64,000 nucleotides of DNA from Rhodoferax ferrireducens. GTDB lineage: Bacteria; Pseudomonadota; Gammaproteobacteria; Burkholderiales; Burkholderiaceae_C. Made by a program: the position numbers and the translations under genes. Positions 33,594-42,165 of this stretch are shown here, in pieces. The notes below the pieces were generated by a model. It searched no databases. It saw only the letters and a list, made by a program, of their open reading frames with translations, and had not been told where the DNA came from. The stretch lies in assembly GCF_003347515.1 (NCBI RefSeq), contig NZ_QEII01000300.1, positions 1 to 64,000 on the forward strand, written 5' to 3'. Each line of letters begins with the position of its first letter. The first letter of the stretch is position 1.

Positions 33594-35809
33594 GACCTGA
33601 AGTGGATGTCATGGCTGGAAGCAGTTTGATTCCATCAACTTTCAGTTTCGCGGATTGCGATTCGCCCAGCTCTTTTTCGGGAGAGGCACCCGCGCAGGTG
33701 CTTCTGGTTGACGACGAACCAAGAATGCTCAGCAGCCTGAGCGAATTGCTCAAGGGTCGCGGATATATTCTCACGACGGCCGCCAGCGGCAGTGAAGCGA
33801 TCCAGTATCTCAGTGAAGGCCCATTCGACTTGGTGATTCTGGACTTGCGAATGCCAGATATCAGCGGTCACGAGATCATGGATTTCATGAACACCCAGCA
33901 CGCGGGTGCCAACATGATTGTGACCAGCGGCGACCGGGGAATCGAGGCGGCGATTGGTGCGCTCAAGCGCGGGGCTTACGACTACCTGCGCAAGCCCTAT
34001 TCGCCGGAGGAACTGATTAAGACGGTTGACAACGCGTTGAAGCAGCGCCGCTTGCAGGCAGAAAATCGACATATCGCCTGGCAACTCGAAAGCTCGGAAA
34101 GAAAATACCGCTACCTGGTCGACAGTTCACCCGACATCATCTACACGCTCGATCATGAAGGCCGCTTTACGTTCATCAACGACCGGGTGCAGCAGCTGTT
34201 GAGTTTTAGTCGCGACGAGCTCATTGGCGAGCATTATTCTGTGCTCGTTCACGAAGAAGACGTGACGCGGGCAAATTACGTCTTCAATGAAAAGCGCGGC
34301 GACTATCGCCTGTCTCGCAATGTCGAGTTGCGGCTCAAGTCTCGCCATTCTGACGGGGAAGCACGCACTTTCAATAATGAGTTGATGATGATTTCGTTGG
34401 GTGCCAACGAGAAGTTCCAGGTCCCTGATTCGAGCCGGCGGGAACTATTTGGCACTTACGGCATTGCCCGTGACATTACCGATCGCAAAAAGGCTGACGA
34501 ACTGATCACCTATCAGGCTTATCACGACATCCTGACGGACCTGCCCAATCGGGTGCTGTTCAAAGACCGCTTGGGCTTGGCCTTGCTGCAGGCCAAGCGC
34601 AACAACTCCAATTTGGCCCTGCTGTTTATTGATCTTGACCGCTTCAAGCTGGTGAATGACACACTCGGTCACGCCATAGGCGACGAGTTGCTGCAACAGA
34701 CCGCCATACGCCTCAAAGCTTGCCTGCGCAGTTGCGACACGCTGGCACGACTGGGGGGGGATGAGTTTACGGCTGTGTTGCCGGAGTTGAACGATCGACA
34801 GGATGCTGTGGTGATTTCAGAAAAGGTGCTGGAGTGTTTGCGCCTGCCGTTCCAGCTCGCGGGGCAATCGGTCCACATCTCGGCCAGTATCGGCATCGCC
34901 ATTTATCCAGTCGACGGTGAATCGATAGAAGAGCTGATCAGGAACTCCGATATCGCGATGTACCACATGAAGGCAGAGGGCAAGAACGGCCACGCCTTTT
35001 TTGACCGGTCCATGCTGGATGCGTCATACCAGAAGATCGCGCTTGAGCAGAGTTTGCGAACGGCACTGGAACTGGGCGAACTGGAGATGTACTACCAGCC
35101 CCAAGTGGACGTTAAGACGCGAAAAATAGTCGGGGCTGAAGCCCTGATGCGCTGGAACCATCCTGAGCGCGGATTCCTCAGCGCGGGAGATTTTTTGCCA
35201 TTTGCCGAAGAAAATGGTTTGATTATTCCCATCACCGACTGGATGCTGGAGGCCATTTGCCTTGACCTGCGGGCCTGGAATGCGGCTGGGGGCAAGTCCG
35301 TGCGGTTGTCACTGAATCTGTCTCCGCAGTATTTGGACCGGGGCGACTTCTTTGAGAAGCTCAGGAGTGCGCTGGATCGCCACAACATCGAACCGTCCCA
35401 GATTGAAGTAGAGGTGACCGAAAACATCTGCATTCATAACCCGCAGACGGCCATTGAACAGCTCAACAAGCTTTGTCAGCTCGGGGTTAGTGTCGCGATT
35501 GACGACTTTGGAACAGGCTACTCTTCCTTGTCGTATTTGCATCGATTCCCGATCAACACCATCAAGATCGATCGCTCATTTGTCATGGAGATCAAGGATG
35601 GCAGTTCGCAATGTCCGGTGGTGCTGGCCATCATCTCCATCGCAAGAGGTCTCGGTCTGAACCTCGTCGCGGAAGGGGTTGAAACCCCGGTTCAGGAACG
35701 TTATCTGGAAAATTCCGGCTGCAACACAATGCAAGGCTACCTGTACCACAAGCCCATGGCGCAAAAAAGCCTGCTTCAGTTAGTGCGCAATCAGGCGTAC
35801 CTGCTATAG
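33590..35809 (+). CDS. Response regulator with PAS, GGDEF and EAL domains
   Basis: A 739-residue c-di-GMP regulator. The N-terminal receiver domain is complete (LLVDDEPRMLSSL; phospho-acceptor Asp in LVILDLRMPDISG about residue 86; Lys in YDYLRKPYSPEEL about 136). A PAS domain follows (YLVDSSPDIIYTLDHEGRFT near 178), then GGDEF (DILTDLPNRVLF; ARLGGDEFTAVL near 390) and EAL (GAEALMRWNHPERG near 520; NLSPQYL; DDFGTGYSSL; KIDRSFV; AEGVET). All catalytic motifs are canonical. It is translationally coupled to the upstream kinase and ends one base before the convergent SDR gene. A run of eight G residues lies at the GGDEF codons (34753-34760). Confidence 0.9.
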   Translation: MRPEVDVMAGSSLIPSTFSFADCDSPSSFSGEAPAQVLLVDDEPRMLSSLSELLKGRGYILTTAASGSEAIQYLSEGPFDLVILDLRMPDISGHEIMDFMNTQHAGANMIVTSGDRGIEAAIGALKRGAYDYLRKPYSPEELIKTVDNALKQRRLQAENRHIAWQLESSERKYRYLVDSSPDIIYTLDHEGRFTFINDRVQQLLSFSRDELIGEHYSVLVHEEDVTRANYVFNEKRGDYRLSRNVELRLKSRHSDGEARTFNNELMMISLGANEKFQVPDSSRRELFGTYGIARDITDRKKADELITYQAYHDILTDLPNRVLFKDRLGLALLQAKRNNSNLALLFIDLDRFKLVNDTLGHAIGDELLQQTAIRLKACLRSCDTLARLGGDEFTAVLPELNDRQDAVVISEKVLECLRLPFQLAGQSVHISASIGIAIYPVDGESIEELIRNSDIAMYHMKAEGKNGHAFFDRSMLDASYQKIALEQSLRTALELGELEMYYQPQVDVKTRKIVGAEALMRWNHPERGFLSAGDFLPFAEENGLIIPITDWMLEAICLDLRAWNAAGGKSVRLSLNLSPQYLDRGDFFEKLRSALDRHNIEPSQIEVEVTENICIHNPQTAIEQLNKLCQLGVSVAIDDFGTGYSSLSYLHRFPINTIKIDRSFVMEIKDGSSQCPVVLAIISIARGLGLNLVAEGVETPVQERYLENSGCNTMQGYLYHKPMAQKSLLQLVRNQAYLL

Positions 35810-36715
35810 CTAACCTACCCTGAGTGCCCGCTTCAAGGCCACGCCCAATTCCGGTTTGTGGCTGAATGGATCGGTCGGATTGCGCGCCAGCATGATGTCT
35901 TCCAGCCGGGTCTGCACCGAGCCGATGGCTTTGGGATGGCTGTAGATATAGAACTGGTTGGCGACCACCGCATCGAACACCATTTGAGCCACATCCGCGG
36001 CACTCACCTTACCCGAACCCACCGCCTTGTCACTCATGGCCTGGCCGATGAGCTGACTGTTGGTGAGCTTGACCGGCGCCGCCTCCGCCGGGCGATTGCG
36101 ATGACTCTGGCTGATGCCGGTCGGCACAAAAAACGGGCACAACACCGAAGCGCCGATCTGATCCGTGACCAGCGCCAGGTCCTGGTACAAAGTCTCGCTC
36201 ATGCTCACCACCGCGTGTTTGCTGGCGTTGTAAATGCCCATGTTGGGGGCATTGAGCAGGCCGGCCATGCTGGCCGTATTGACGATGTGGCCCAGGTAAG
36301 CGGGGTCATTTTTGGCGGCATCGAGCATCATGGGCGTGAAGACCCGCACGCCGTGCGCGACGCCCATCAGGTTGACGCCGATGACCCATTCCCAGTCCTG
36401 GGCGGTGTTCTCCCAGATCAGGCCCCCGGCGCCCACACCGGCGTTATTGAAGACGAAGTGCGGCGCGCCAAAGCGCTGTTGCACCGCCACGCCCAAGGCC
36501 TCCACCTCGCTGGCCTTGGACACATCCAGCCGGACGGCCAGCACCTGTACGCCAGCGGCTTGCATCTCGTGCGCTGCCTTGTCGAGCGCATCTTGCTGGA
36601 CGTCGGCCAGGACCAGATTCATGCCCAGTCTGGCGCCAACGCGTGCGCATTCCAGGCCAAAGCCCGAACCGGCGCCTGTCAAGACGGCCGTTTTCCCTTT
36701 GAAATTCGTGATCAT
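35810..36715 (-). CDS. Short-chain dehydrogenase/reductase (SDR)
   Basis: The 301-residue NAD(P)-dependent oxidoreductase has the cofactor motif TGAGSGFG (residues about 14-21), NNAGVGAGG near 93, catalytic Ser in NTASMAGLL and YNASKHAVVSMSE (Tyr/Lys) near 170. It is longer than a classical 250-residue SDR through its C-terminal region. The substrate is not evident. It overlaps the preceding GST-like gene by 4 nt and is the last gene of a five-gene minus-strand set of oxidoreductases and a thioesterase. Confidence 0.85.
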   Translation of the reverse strand: MITNFKGKTAVLTGAGSGFGLECARVGARLGMNLVLADVQQDALDKAAHEMQAAGVQVLAVRLDVSKASEVEALGVAVQQRFGAPHFVFNNAGVGAGGLIWENTAQDWEWVIGVNLMGVAHGVRVFTPMMLDAAKNDPAYLGHIVNTASMAGLLNAPNMGIYNASKHAVVSMSETLYQDLALVTDQIGASVLCPFFVPTGISQSHRNRPAEAAPVKLTNSQLIGQAMSDKAVGSGKVSAADVAQMVFDAVVANQFYIYSHPKAIGSVQTRLEDIMLARNPTDPFSHKPELGVALKRALRVG

Positions 36716-37650
36716 GATTCGGCCTTTTTCAAAACGTAGCCGATGCGGGGAAAGTGCACCTGCACCGTGCCCGCCCGCTCGTCCACGCGACGCAAGGTGT
36801 AGTGGGTTCGGGTGGCTGCCAGCAATACGCCTTCAGTGGGTTCTTGGCCAAAAGTCTCGGCAGCCACCGTGACACGACTGCCCAGCGCAATGCCATGCTC
36901 GTCCTGAAAAATAGTGTCATTCAGGGCTGTAGCCCCCGTAGAACGTGCGCAGACAGCTATCGATTCTGAAGCAGATAATTTTTCCATCTGCCCGTGTCCC
37001 AGTGCCGCCATGCGATCCATCCAGGCCAGCACAGTGGGCGTGGCGTCCAGAATGCCGGCCATGACCGGCACGCGATGGCGTGAGAACCACAGGGGATGGT
37101 AGGTCGCAAAATCGGCCACGCAAGGCGCGCTGCCCGTCAAATAATCCTGGCCTTCGAGCATGTTGGCGATGCGGCGCAGATACGACTTGTAGGCAGCGGT
37201 GGCATCCGCCGGACGCAAGCGCGTCATACCGGCCGACATGGCGCCACGGTCGGCGCCAAAGGCCTGGGCGACCTCGGGTGGTGCCCCCTCGAACAGGGTC
37301 GCCGCGCCTTTGGGTTGCAGGGTGTAAGCCATGGCAGCCCAGAACAGCGTGGTGTCGGCCCACTGCGCCATCACCCGCGCCAGGCCTTTGTGTTGCGCGG
37401 GATAGAGCGTGGGCTCCGGTTGCAGATGTTCCAGCACGTCACAGATCAGCGCGCTGTCGCAATACACGTCCGAGCCGATCTGCAGGACCGGCGTCTTGCG
37501 GTAGCCGCCGGTGAGCGCCAGCACATCCGGCTTGGGCATGATGGACGGGATGATGACCGACTTCCAGGCCAGCTTTTTGTAGCCCAGCACCATCCGGATT
37601 TTTTCTGCAAACGGCGAGAGGGGGTAGTGGTGAAGAATGATGTCGGTCAT
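36712..37650 (-). CDS. Glutathione S-transferase family protein
   Basis: A 312-residue cytoplasmic protein with an N-terminal thioredoxin-like GST domain (HYPLSPFAEKIRMVLGYKKL at residues 7-26; TPVLQIGSDVYCDSALI near 55) and a helical C-terminal domain. An extra segment of about 80 residues at the end is outside the classical GST fold. The 37-bp repeat at 36925-36961 encodes residues about 230-242 (SIAVCARSTGATA), right at the junction between the helical domain and this extra tail. It is encoded between the NADP-dependent oxidoreductase and the SDR. Confidence 0.8.
   Translation of the reverse strand: MTDIILHHYPLSPFAEKIRMVLGYKKLAWKSVIIPSIMPKPDVLALTGGYRKTPVLQIGSDVYCDSALICDVLEHLQPEPTLYPAQHKGLARVMAQWADTTLFWAAMAYTLQPKGAATLFEGAPPEVAQAFGADRGAMSAGMTRLRPADATAAYKSYLRRIANMLEGQDYLTGSAPCVADFATYHPLWFSRHRVPVMAGILDATPTVLAWMDRMAALGHGQMEKLSASESIAVCARSTGATALNDTIFQDEHGIALGSRVTVAAETFGQEPTEGVLLAATRTHYTLRRVDERAGTVQVHFPRIGYVLKKAES
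36925..36961 (-). repeat. Dispersed 37-bp coding repeat, copy E (sense, in GST-like gene)
   Basis: On the minus strand it reads GATAGC, TGTCTG, CGCA, eleven bases, GGCTACAGCC. The frame is ATA GCT GTC TGC GCA, encoding IAVCARSTGATA, closely related to copies B and I. Confidence 0.78.
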
Positions 37651-37668
37651 GGTCCGTCCCGTCAGGTC

Positions 37669-38685
37669 TCAGATCAGCTTGACCAGTTGCTTGCCAAAGT
37701 TCTTGCCTTTGAGCAAGCCCAGAAAAGCTTCCGGCGCGGCTTCGATGCCCTGTGCAATGGACTCGCGCGGCTTGAGTTTCCCCGTCGCCACCAGCGTGCC
37801 CAGTTCCTTGAGCGCTTCGGGCCAGACCTCCATGTGTTCGCTAACGATAAAGCCCTGCACCTTGAGGCGGTTGACCAGAAGCAAGGCCGGATAGGTCAGC
37901 GGCATGGGCGTGCCGTCGTAGCCAGCGATCATGCCGCACAGCGCGATGCGGCCAAAAGCGTTCATGCGGGTCAACACGGCATCCAGCACCATGCCGCCCA
38001 CGTTTTCGAAATAACCGTCGATCCCCTTCGGGCAGGCTTCCTTGAGTGCCTTGGACAGCGAGGCCGCGTCCTTGTGCAACTTGTAGTCGATGCAGGCATC
38101 AAAGCCCAGTTCGTCCACCGCGTACTTGCATTTGTCGGGGCCGCCGGCAATGCCGACGGTGCGGCAGCCGCGAGCTTTCGACAAAGCCGCGAAGGCGCTG
38201 CCGACCGCCCCTGTGGCGGCACTCACCACCATGGTTTCGCCGGCTTTGGGCTCGATGATTTTCACCAGGCCATACCAGGCGGTGACGCCGGGCATGCCCA
38301 CCGCACCCAGGTAGGCGCTCAGCGGAATGTGCGTGGTGTCAACCTTGCGCAGGGCGCCGGGCTGGTCGGCGTCGACCACGCTGTACTCTTGCCAGCCGCC
38401 CATGCCGACCACCTTGTCGCCCGCCGCGAATTTGGCATTTTTCGACTCCAGCACTTCACCGACGGTACCGCCGCCCATGGTCTGGCCCAGCTCCTGGGGC
38501 ACGGCATAGCTTTTGGAGTCGTTCATGCGGCCGCGCATATAGGGGTCCAGGCTCAGGAAGTGGTGGCGTACCAGCACCTGCCCGTCCCGCAGCGCGGGCG
38601 TGTCGCTGATGAGCAGCTTGAAATTGCCGACAACGGCCTCGCCGTCGGGGCGGTTGTCGAGTTGGATTTGCTTGTTTTGGGGCAT
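37669..38685 (-). CDS. NADP-dependent oxidoreductase (zinc-free MDR family, CurA/YncB-like)
   Basis: A 338-residue medium-chain reductase without zinc-ligand cysteines. Features are the N-terminal RHHFLSLDPYMRGRMNDSKS segment (about residue 44), the nucleotide-binding AATGAVGSAFAALSKARGCR motif (about 156) and FENVGGMVLDAVLTRMNAFG (about 226). Relatives reduce alpha,beta-unsaturated aldehydes or ketones with NADPH. It precedes the GST-like gene by 18 nt. Upstream, the gap to the thioesterase gene carries an intergenic copy of the 37-bp repeat. Confidence 0.87.
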   Translation of the reverse strand: MPQNKQIQLDNRPDGEAVVGNFKLLISDTPALRDGQVLVRHHFLSLDPYMRGRMNDSKSYAVPQELGQTMGGGTVGEVLESKNAKFAAGDKVVGMGGWQEYSVVDADQPGALRKVDTTHIPLSAYLGAVGMPGVTAWYGLVKIIEPKAGETMVVSAATGAVGSAFAALSKARGCRTVGIAGGPDKCKYAVDELGFDACIDYKLHKDAASLSKALKEACPKGIDGYFENVGGMVLDAVLTRMNAFGRIALCGMIAGYDGTPMPLTYPALLLVNRLKVQGFIVSEHMEVWPEALKELGTLVATGKLKPRESIAQGIEAAPEAFLGLLKGKNFGKQLVKLI

Positions 38686-38726
38686 GACTTATCTCCTGGA
38701 GAATGTTGTTAATTTGCTACTAAATT

Positions 38727-38763
38727 AATAGATTCTTGCGCTTATTGCATAAGGGCTAGAGAC
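38727..38763 (+). repeat. Dispersed 37-bp repeat, copy F (intergenic)
   Basis: Reads AATAGA, TTCTTG, CGCT, eleven bases including TTATTGCATAAG, then GGCTAGAGAC and ATATTTT. The middle can form a small CTTAT/ATAAG hairpin. It lies between the oxidoreductase and the thioesterase genes. Confidence 0.75.
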
Positions 38764-38781
38764 ATATTTTTTATAAATTAC

Positions 38782-39246
38782 TCAGTCGGTGGGTATGGCA
38801 TTCAGCCCGTTGACGCTTTTCGGTCCGGTGGCCAGGCGCTTGACAAACTTGAAGGTGCCGGTGGCGTGGGCACAAGCGCGCCCGGCTTCGTCAAAAACCG
38901 TGCCCTCGGTAAAGGCCATAGTCGCCGTGCGGTGCATCAAGTGTCCTTTGCCCGTCAGCTTGCCGCGCGCCGGTTGCATAAAACTGGTTTTCATCTCGAT
39001 GGTGACCGCGCCCATGTCTTTTTGCACGCTGCGCGCTGCCACCGCCATGGTCACGTCCAGCAGCGTCATGAGGGCACCGCCATGCGTCACGTCAAACGAA
39101 TTGAGGTGTTCGGGCTTGGGATCAAAAACCAACTCCGAGAATCCGCTATCAAAGCGCTTGAGCTCAAAGCCCAGATGATCGACAAAGGGAATGGCCACAC
39201 CAAAACTCAGCGCCTCATTCACCACGGCATCCACATCTTTGTTCAT
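38782..39246 (-). CDS. PaaI-type hotdog-fold thioesterase
   Basis: The 154-residue protein has the hotdog-fold thioesterase pattern: HLNSFDVTHGGALMTLLDVT with the conserved HGG (about residue 64) and AVTIEMKTSFMQPARGKLTG (about 90). Such enzymes hydrolyse acyl-CoA thioesters. The ATG at 39246 is preceded by an A/G-rich stretch (GGGGCAACGACAAGGAT). An upstream GTG at 39279 would overlap the previous SDR gene by 8 nt and remains possible. Its place among SDRs and an oxidoreductase suggests acyl-CoA or carbonyl metabolism. Confidence 0.8.
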   Translation of the reverse strand: MNKDVDAVVNEALSFGVAIPFVDHLGFELKRFDSGFSELVFDPKPEHLNSFDVTHGGALMTLLDVTMAVAARSVQKDMGAVTIEMKTSFMQPARGKLTGKGHLMHRTATMAFTEGTVFDEAGRACAHATGTFKFVKRLATGPKSVNGLNAIPTD

Positions 39247-39271
39247 ATCCTTGTCGTTGCCCCTATTCAAG

Positions 39272-40063
39272 TCAACCACCGGTCACCACGCTCACACCAC
39301 CGTCCACCGCCAGCCATTGACCGGTGATGTGTTTACCGGCGTCGGACGCGTACAGCACACACAGGCCTTTCAGGTCCTCGTCATCGCCCAGCCGTTTGAG
39401 CGGTGCGTGTGCGGCCAGCTTTTCCTCGCCCATGGCCGCCAGCGTGCCCATGGTCATCTTGCTCGGGAAAAAGCCAGGGCAGATGGCGTTGACGGTGATG
39501 TTGTACTTGCCCCATTCCGCACCCAGGGAACGGGTGAAATTGATGACCGCGCCCTTGGACGTGTTGTAGGCAATGGTGTTCATGCCTTCGGGGTTGCCCC
39601 CCAGACCGGCGATGGACGCGATGTTGATGATGCGGCCCGAGCGGCGCGCGATCATGCTCTTTTTGGCAATGACCTGGCTGAGTAAAAAGTAGCCACGCAC
39701 ATTGAGGTTCATCACCTTGTCCCACGCGTCAATCGGGTGGTCTTCCGCCGGAGCGCCCCAGGCGGCGCCTGCGTTGTTGACCAGAATGTCCACATCGCCC
39801 ATGCGCTGCAGGGTCTCGTCAGCCAAGCGGTGAATCTCGGCGTCCTTGGCGCAGTCGGCGGCGATCCAGCGCGCGTCAATGCCGGCGGCCTGCAGTTCGG
39901 CGACGGCCACTTCCAGGTCTTCGGCTTTGCGCGAACTGATCATCACTTTGGCGCCGGCTTCGCCCAGGGCGTGCGCCATCTGCAGGCCCAAGCCACGCGA
40001 GCCGCCGGTCACCAGGGCTGTCTTGCCGGTGAGATCAAAAAGTTGTTGGATGGTACGGGCCAT
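39272..40063 (-). CDS. Short-chain dehydrogenase/reductase (SDR)
   Basis: A 263-residue classical SDR. It has TGGSRGLG (about residues 18-25), NNAGAAWGAPAEDH (about 96), NIASIAGLGG and catalytic YNTSKGAVINFTRS (about 168). It probably oxidises a secondary alcohol or reduces a ketone; it resembles 3-ketoacyl-type reductases and gluconate 5-dehydrogenases, so the substrate is open. The ATG at 40063 has AGGAGA four bases upstream, which rejects a start 91 codons earlier that runs into the divergent promoter region. It is the first gene of the minus-strand set that ends at 35810. Confidence 0.87.
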   Translation of the reverse strand: MARTIQQLFDLTGKTALVTGGSRGLGLQMAHALGEAGAKVMISSRKAEDLEVAVAELQAAGIDARWIAADCAKDAEIHRLADETLQRMGDVDILVNNAGAAWGAPAEDHPIDAWDKVMNLNVRGYFLLSQVIAKKSMIARRSGRIINIASIAGLGGNPEGMNTIAYNTSKGAVINFTRSLGAEWGKYNITVNAICPGFFPSKMTMGTLAAMGEEKLAAHAPLKRLGDDEDLKGLCVLYASDAGKHITGQWLAVDGGVSVVTGG

Positions 40064-40307
40064 GTTGTCTCCTGCAAAAAATCCATTTTGCAGGAATTTA
40101 CGGGTTTCGCCTTGCGGCGGCTGTCTCACTGGCGATAGTGCGCGCTTGAATCTGAGTCCGATGGTCTGCGGCTGCGGCCCTTCGCGGACAAGAGCAATTG
40201 ACTGCCCTTGATGTAACCTTTTCCCGGCCCGACCGGTATAACGAACAGACACTTCCGTCTGCACCTGGAAAGCTTGGGGAAATGAAAAGACTCTTGAGGA
40301 ACGGACA

Positions 40308-40868
40308 TTGAAAGTCGAGGCCATTCTGCACCGCATCGCCGCAGGAGAGCAACGGGCTTTCGCAGAGTTGGTGGACCTTTATCAGCGCCCCCTGTTCGGT
40401 TTTCTAGGCCGCCTGGGGCTGGGTCAGGCCCAGGCGGAAGAGCTGGCCCAGGAGACTTTTTTGCGCGCCTGGACGCAACTCCACACCTATGAACCGGCGC
40501 GTGCACAGTTTGGCACCTGGCTGTTCACCATCGCCCGCAATCTGGCCTGCAACGCACTGCAAAGAGCACCTCTGCGGCGCGAAATTCAGGATGTTGACCT
40601 GCCCGAACAGGCTTGTGAACAAGTCGGCCCAGCCGTAGCCATGGAGCGCACCCAGCAAAACGCACGCCTGCAATCTGCCCTGCGCCAATTGCCCATGGCG
40701 GATCGCAGCGTGCTGGCCCTGGTCTATGTGCATGAGCTGGGGCTGGCTGACGTCGCGCGCATCGAAGGCAACAGCCTGGCAGCCATCAAGACCCGCTTGC
40801 ACCGGGCCCGGCACAGACTGCGCGAGTTACTGCAAACAGACATCGAATCGGAGACAAGCCATGAATGA
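40308..40868 (+). CDS. ECF-type RNA polymerase sigma factor
   Basis: The 186-residue sigma-70 family protein has region 2 (FAELVDLYQRPLFGFLGRLG, AEELAQETFLRAW, about residues 17-56) and region 4 (LPMADRSVLALVYVHELGLA, AIKTRLHRARHRLRELL, about 127-176), with no region 1 or 3. It starts with TTG, with GAGGA seven bases upstream. The next gene begins within its last codons (8-nt overlap) and has the layout of a small membrane anti-sigma factor. A signal peptidase gene follows, so the regulon may concern envelope or export stress; this is inference. Confidence 0.88.
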   Translation: MKVEAILHRIAAGEQRAFAELVDLYQRPLFGFLGRLGLGQAQAEELAQETFLRAWTQLHTYEPARAQFGTWLFTIARNLACNALQRAPLRREIQDVDLPEQACEQVGPAVAMERTQQNARLQSALRQLPMADRSVLALVYVHELGLADVARIEGNSLAAIKTRLHRARHRLRELLQTDIESETSHE

Positions 40869-41121
40869 CGACCTGGATGCACTTTTGCATGACGACTTGC
40901 TGCGCCCGCCACCCGACTTTACCCAACGCGTGATGCAGCGTATCCAGCCGCTCGCGTTCGCCGCGCCACAGGTGCGCGCATCGGCCAGGGCAGCAACCCG
41001 GCGCTGGCATCGTCTGCGCCGGCTGGCCACCACCCTGGGTTTGGTCGGCAGCAGCGTGTTGGGACTGAGCCAACTCGCCAGCTATGTTTTTGGCTTGTGG
41101 CTCGCCAGCGCAGCTATTTGA
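40861..41121 (+). CDS. Short membrane protein, possible anti-sigma factor
   Basis: This 86-residue protein starts MNDDLDALLHDDLLRPPPDF, continues with TQRVMQRIQ and ends with one membrane helix (about residues 60-83). A short acidic cytoplasmic end plus one membrane helix downstream of, and overlapping, an ECF sigma gene is the common anti-sigma layout. It lacks an HxxxCxxC zinc motif and a periplasmic sensor domain, so it is a minimal or unrelated protein. I do not recognise a specific family. Confidence 0.65.
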   Translation: MNDDLDALLHDDLLRPPPDFTQRVMQRIQPLAFAAPQVRASARAATRRWHRLRRLATTLGLVGSSVLGLSQLASYVFGLWLASAAI

Positions 41122-41154
41122 CTGATCGAAAAAATTGAATTGAAGGAAGAAACC

Positions 41155-42162
41155 ATGCAAATCACGCACCCTGCATCATCCCCGGTGGCAGCCCCTCTGC
41201 CCGACGCCGTCATGACCCCGCGAAAACCGCTGCTAGCGGCACTGGCCTCTCTCGTGCTGCCCGGCTTTGGCCAGCTCTACAACGGCGACTTGAACCGGGC
41301 CATCTGGCTGTTCTTGAGCTTCACCCTGCTGTGCATTCCCGCCATCGCGCTGGTCGCGCTCTACCTGCCCGCGCGCCTGATGTTGCCCACCCTGCTGCTA
41401 GGGCTGGTCGCCACCCTCGGCGTTTGGGGCTATGCAGTGTGGGACGCCTGGCGCACGGCCCGCCTGCGCGTGGAGACACCTGCCAAGGCCTGGCAGCTGA
41501 GCGGTGTCTATGTCCTGGTCTTCGTGCTGTGCGATTTGCTGGCCTTGCCGCTGCTGACCCTGTATGTGCGGCAACATCAGGTGGAGCCTTTTCGCATTCC
41601 CTCCAGCAGCATGGAGCCGAGTGTGCGCGCGGGCGACATGATCTGGGCTGACAAGCGCTACAACTGCCCCGGCTGCCAACAAGGCGTGCACCGCGGTGAC
41701 ATCGCCATCTTTGCCTACCCCAATGACCGCAGCGTGCGCTACATCAAGCGCGTGATTGGCCTGCCCGGGGACCATATTGAGCTCAAGAACCAGCAAGTCT
41801 GGGTCAACGGCCAAACGCTGCAACGCTCGGCCACGCCGTCAAGCGCAGGCACCGTCACCGTGACCGAGGCGATAGGCGAACGCCAATGGCAGGTGCAGTG
41901 GGTCGAGCCCGTGACCCCGGTCGCGCAGATTGCGACGGCCCAGCCCTTGAACCGTGCCCAAACGGCCCCCGCCAAGACGCTGCAACTTACCGTGCCCGAC
42001 GGCCAGGTGTTCGTGTTGGGTGACAACCGGCAAGCGAGCATCGACTCGCGCAGCTTCGGCACCGTCCCCATGCAAGACATCCTGGGCCGGGCGCGCCAAG
42101 TCTGGTTTTCTTCAGATTCGCAAGGGGTGCGCTGGGCGCGACTGGGGCAGGTGCTGGAATGA
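41155..42162 (+). CDS. lepB: Signal peptidase I with extended N-terminal membrane region
   Basis: A 335-residue inner-membrane serine protease that removes signal peptides. The catalytic Ser is in IPSSSMEPSVRAGD (about residue 146) and the Lys in RYIKRVIGLPGDHIEL (about 190). The box VFVLGDNRQASIDSRSFG lies near 288. The N-terminal 130 residues hold about four membrane helices and start with KPLLAALASLVLPGFGQLYN, a TM2-like stretch not found in E. coli LepB. The ATG at 41155 follows AAGGAAGA. It sits in an operon-like set with an ECF sigma factor, so it may be a stress-linked second signal peptidase rather than the housekeeping one. Confidence 0.85.
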   Translation: MQITHPASSPVAAPLPDAVMTPRKPLLAALASLVLPGFGQLYNGDLNRAIWLFLSFTLLCIPAIALVALYLPARLMLPTLLLGLVATLGVWGYAVWDAWRTARLRVETPAKAWQLSGVYVLVFVLCDLLALPLLTLYVRQHQVEPFRIPSSSMEPSVRAGDMIWADKRYNCPGCQQGVHRGDIAIFAYPNDRSVRYIKRVIGLPGDHIELKNQQVWVNGQTLQRSATPSSAGTVTVTEAIGERQWQVQWVEPVTPVAQIATAQPLNRAQTAPAKTLQLTVPDGQVFVLGDNRQASIDSRSFGTVPMQDILGRARQVWFSSDSQGVRWARLGQVLE

Positions 42163-42165
42163 GGG

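Noticed and set aside
37096..38712. 538-codon plus-strand open frame over the GST and oxidoreductase genes
   Set aside because: Same reason: antisense shadow of two real genes.
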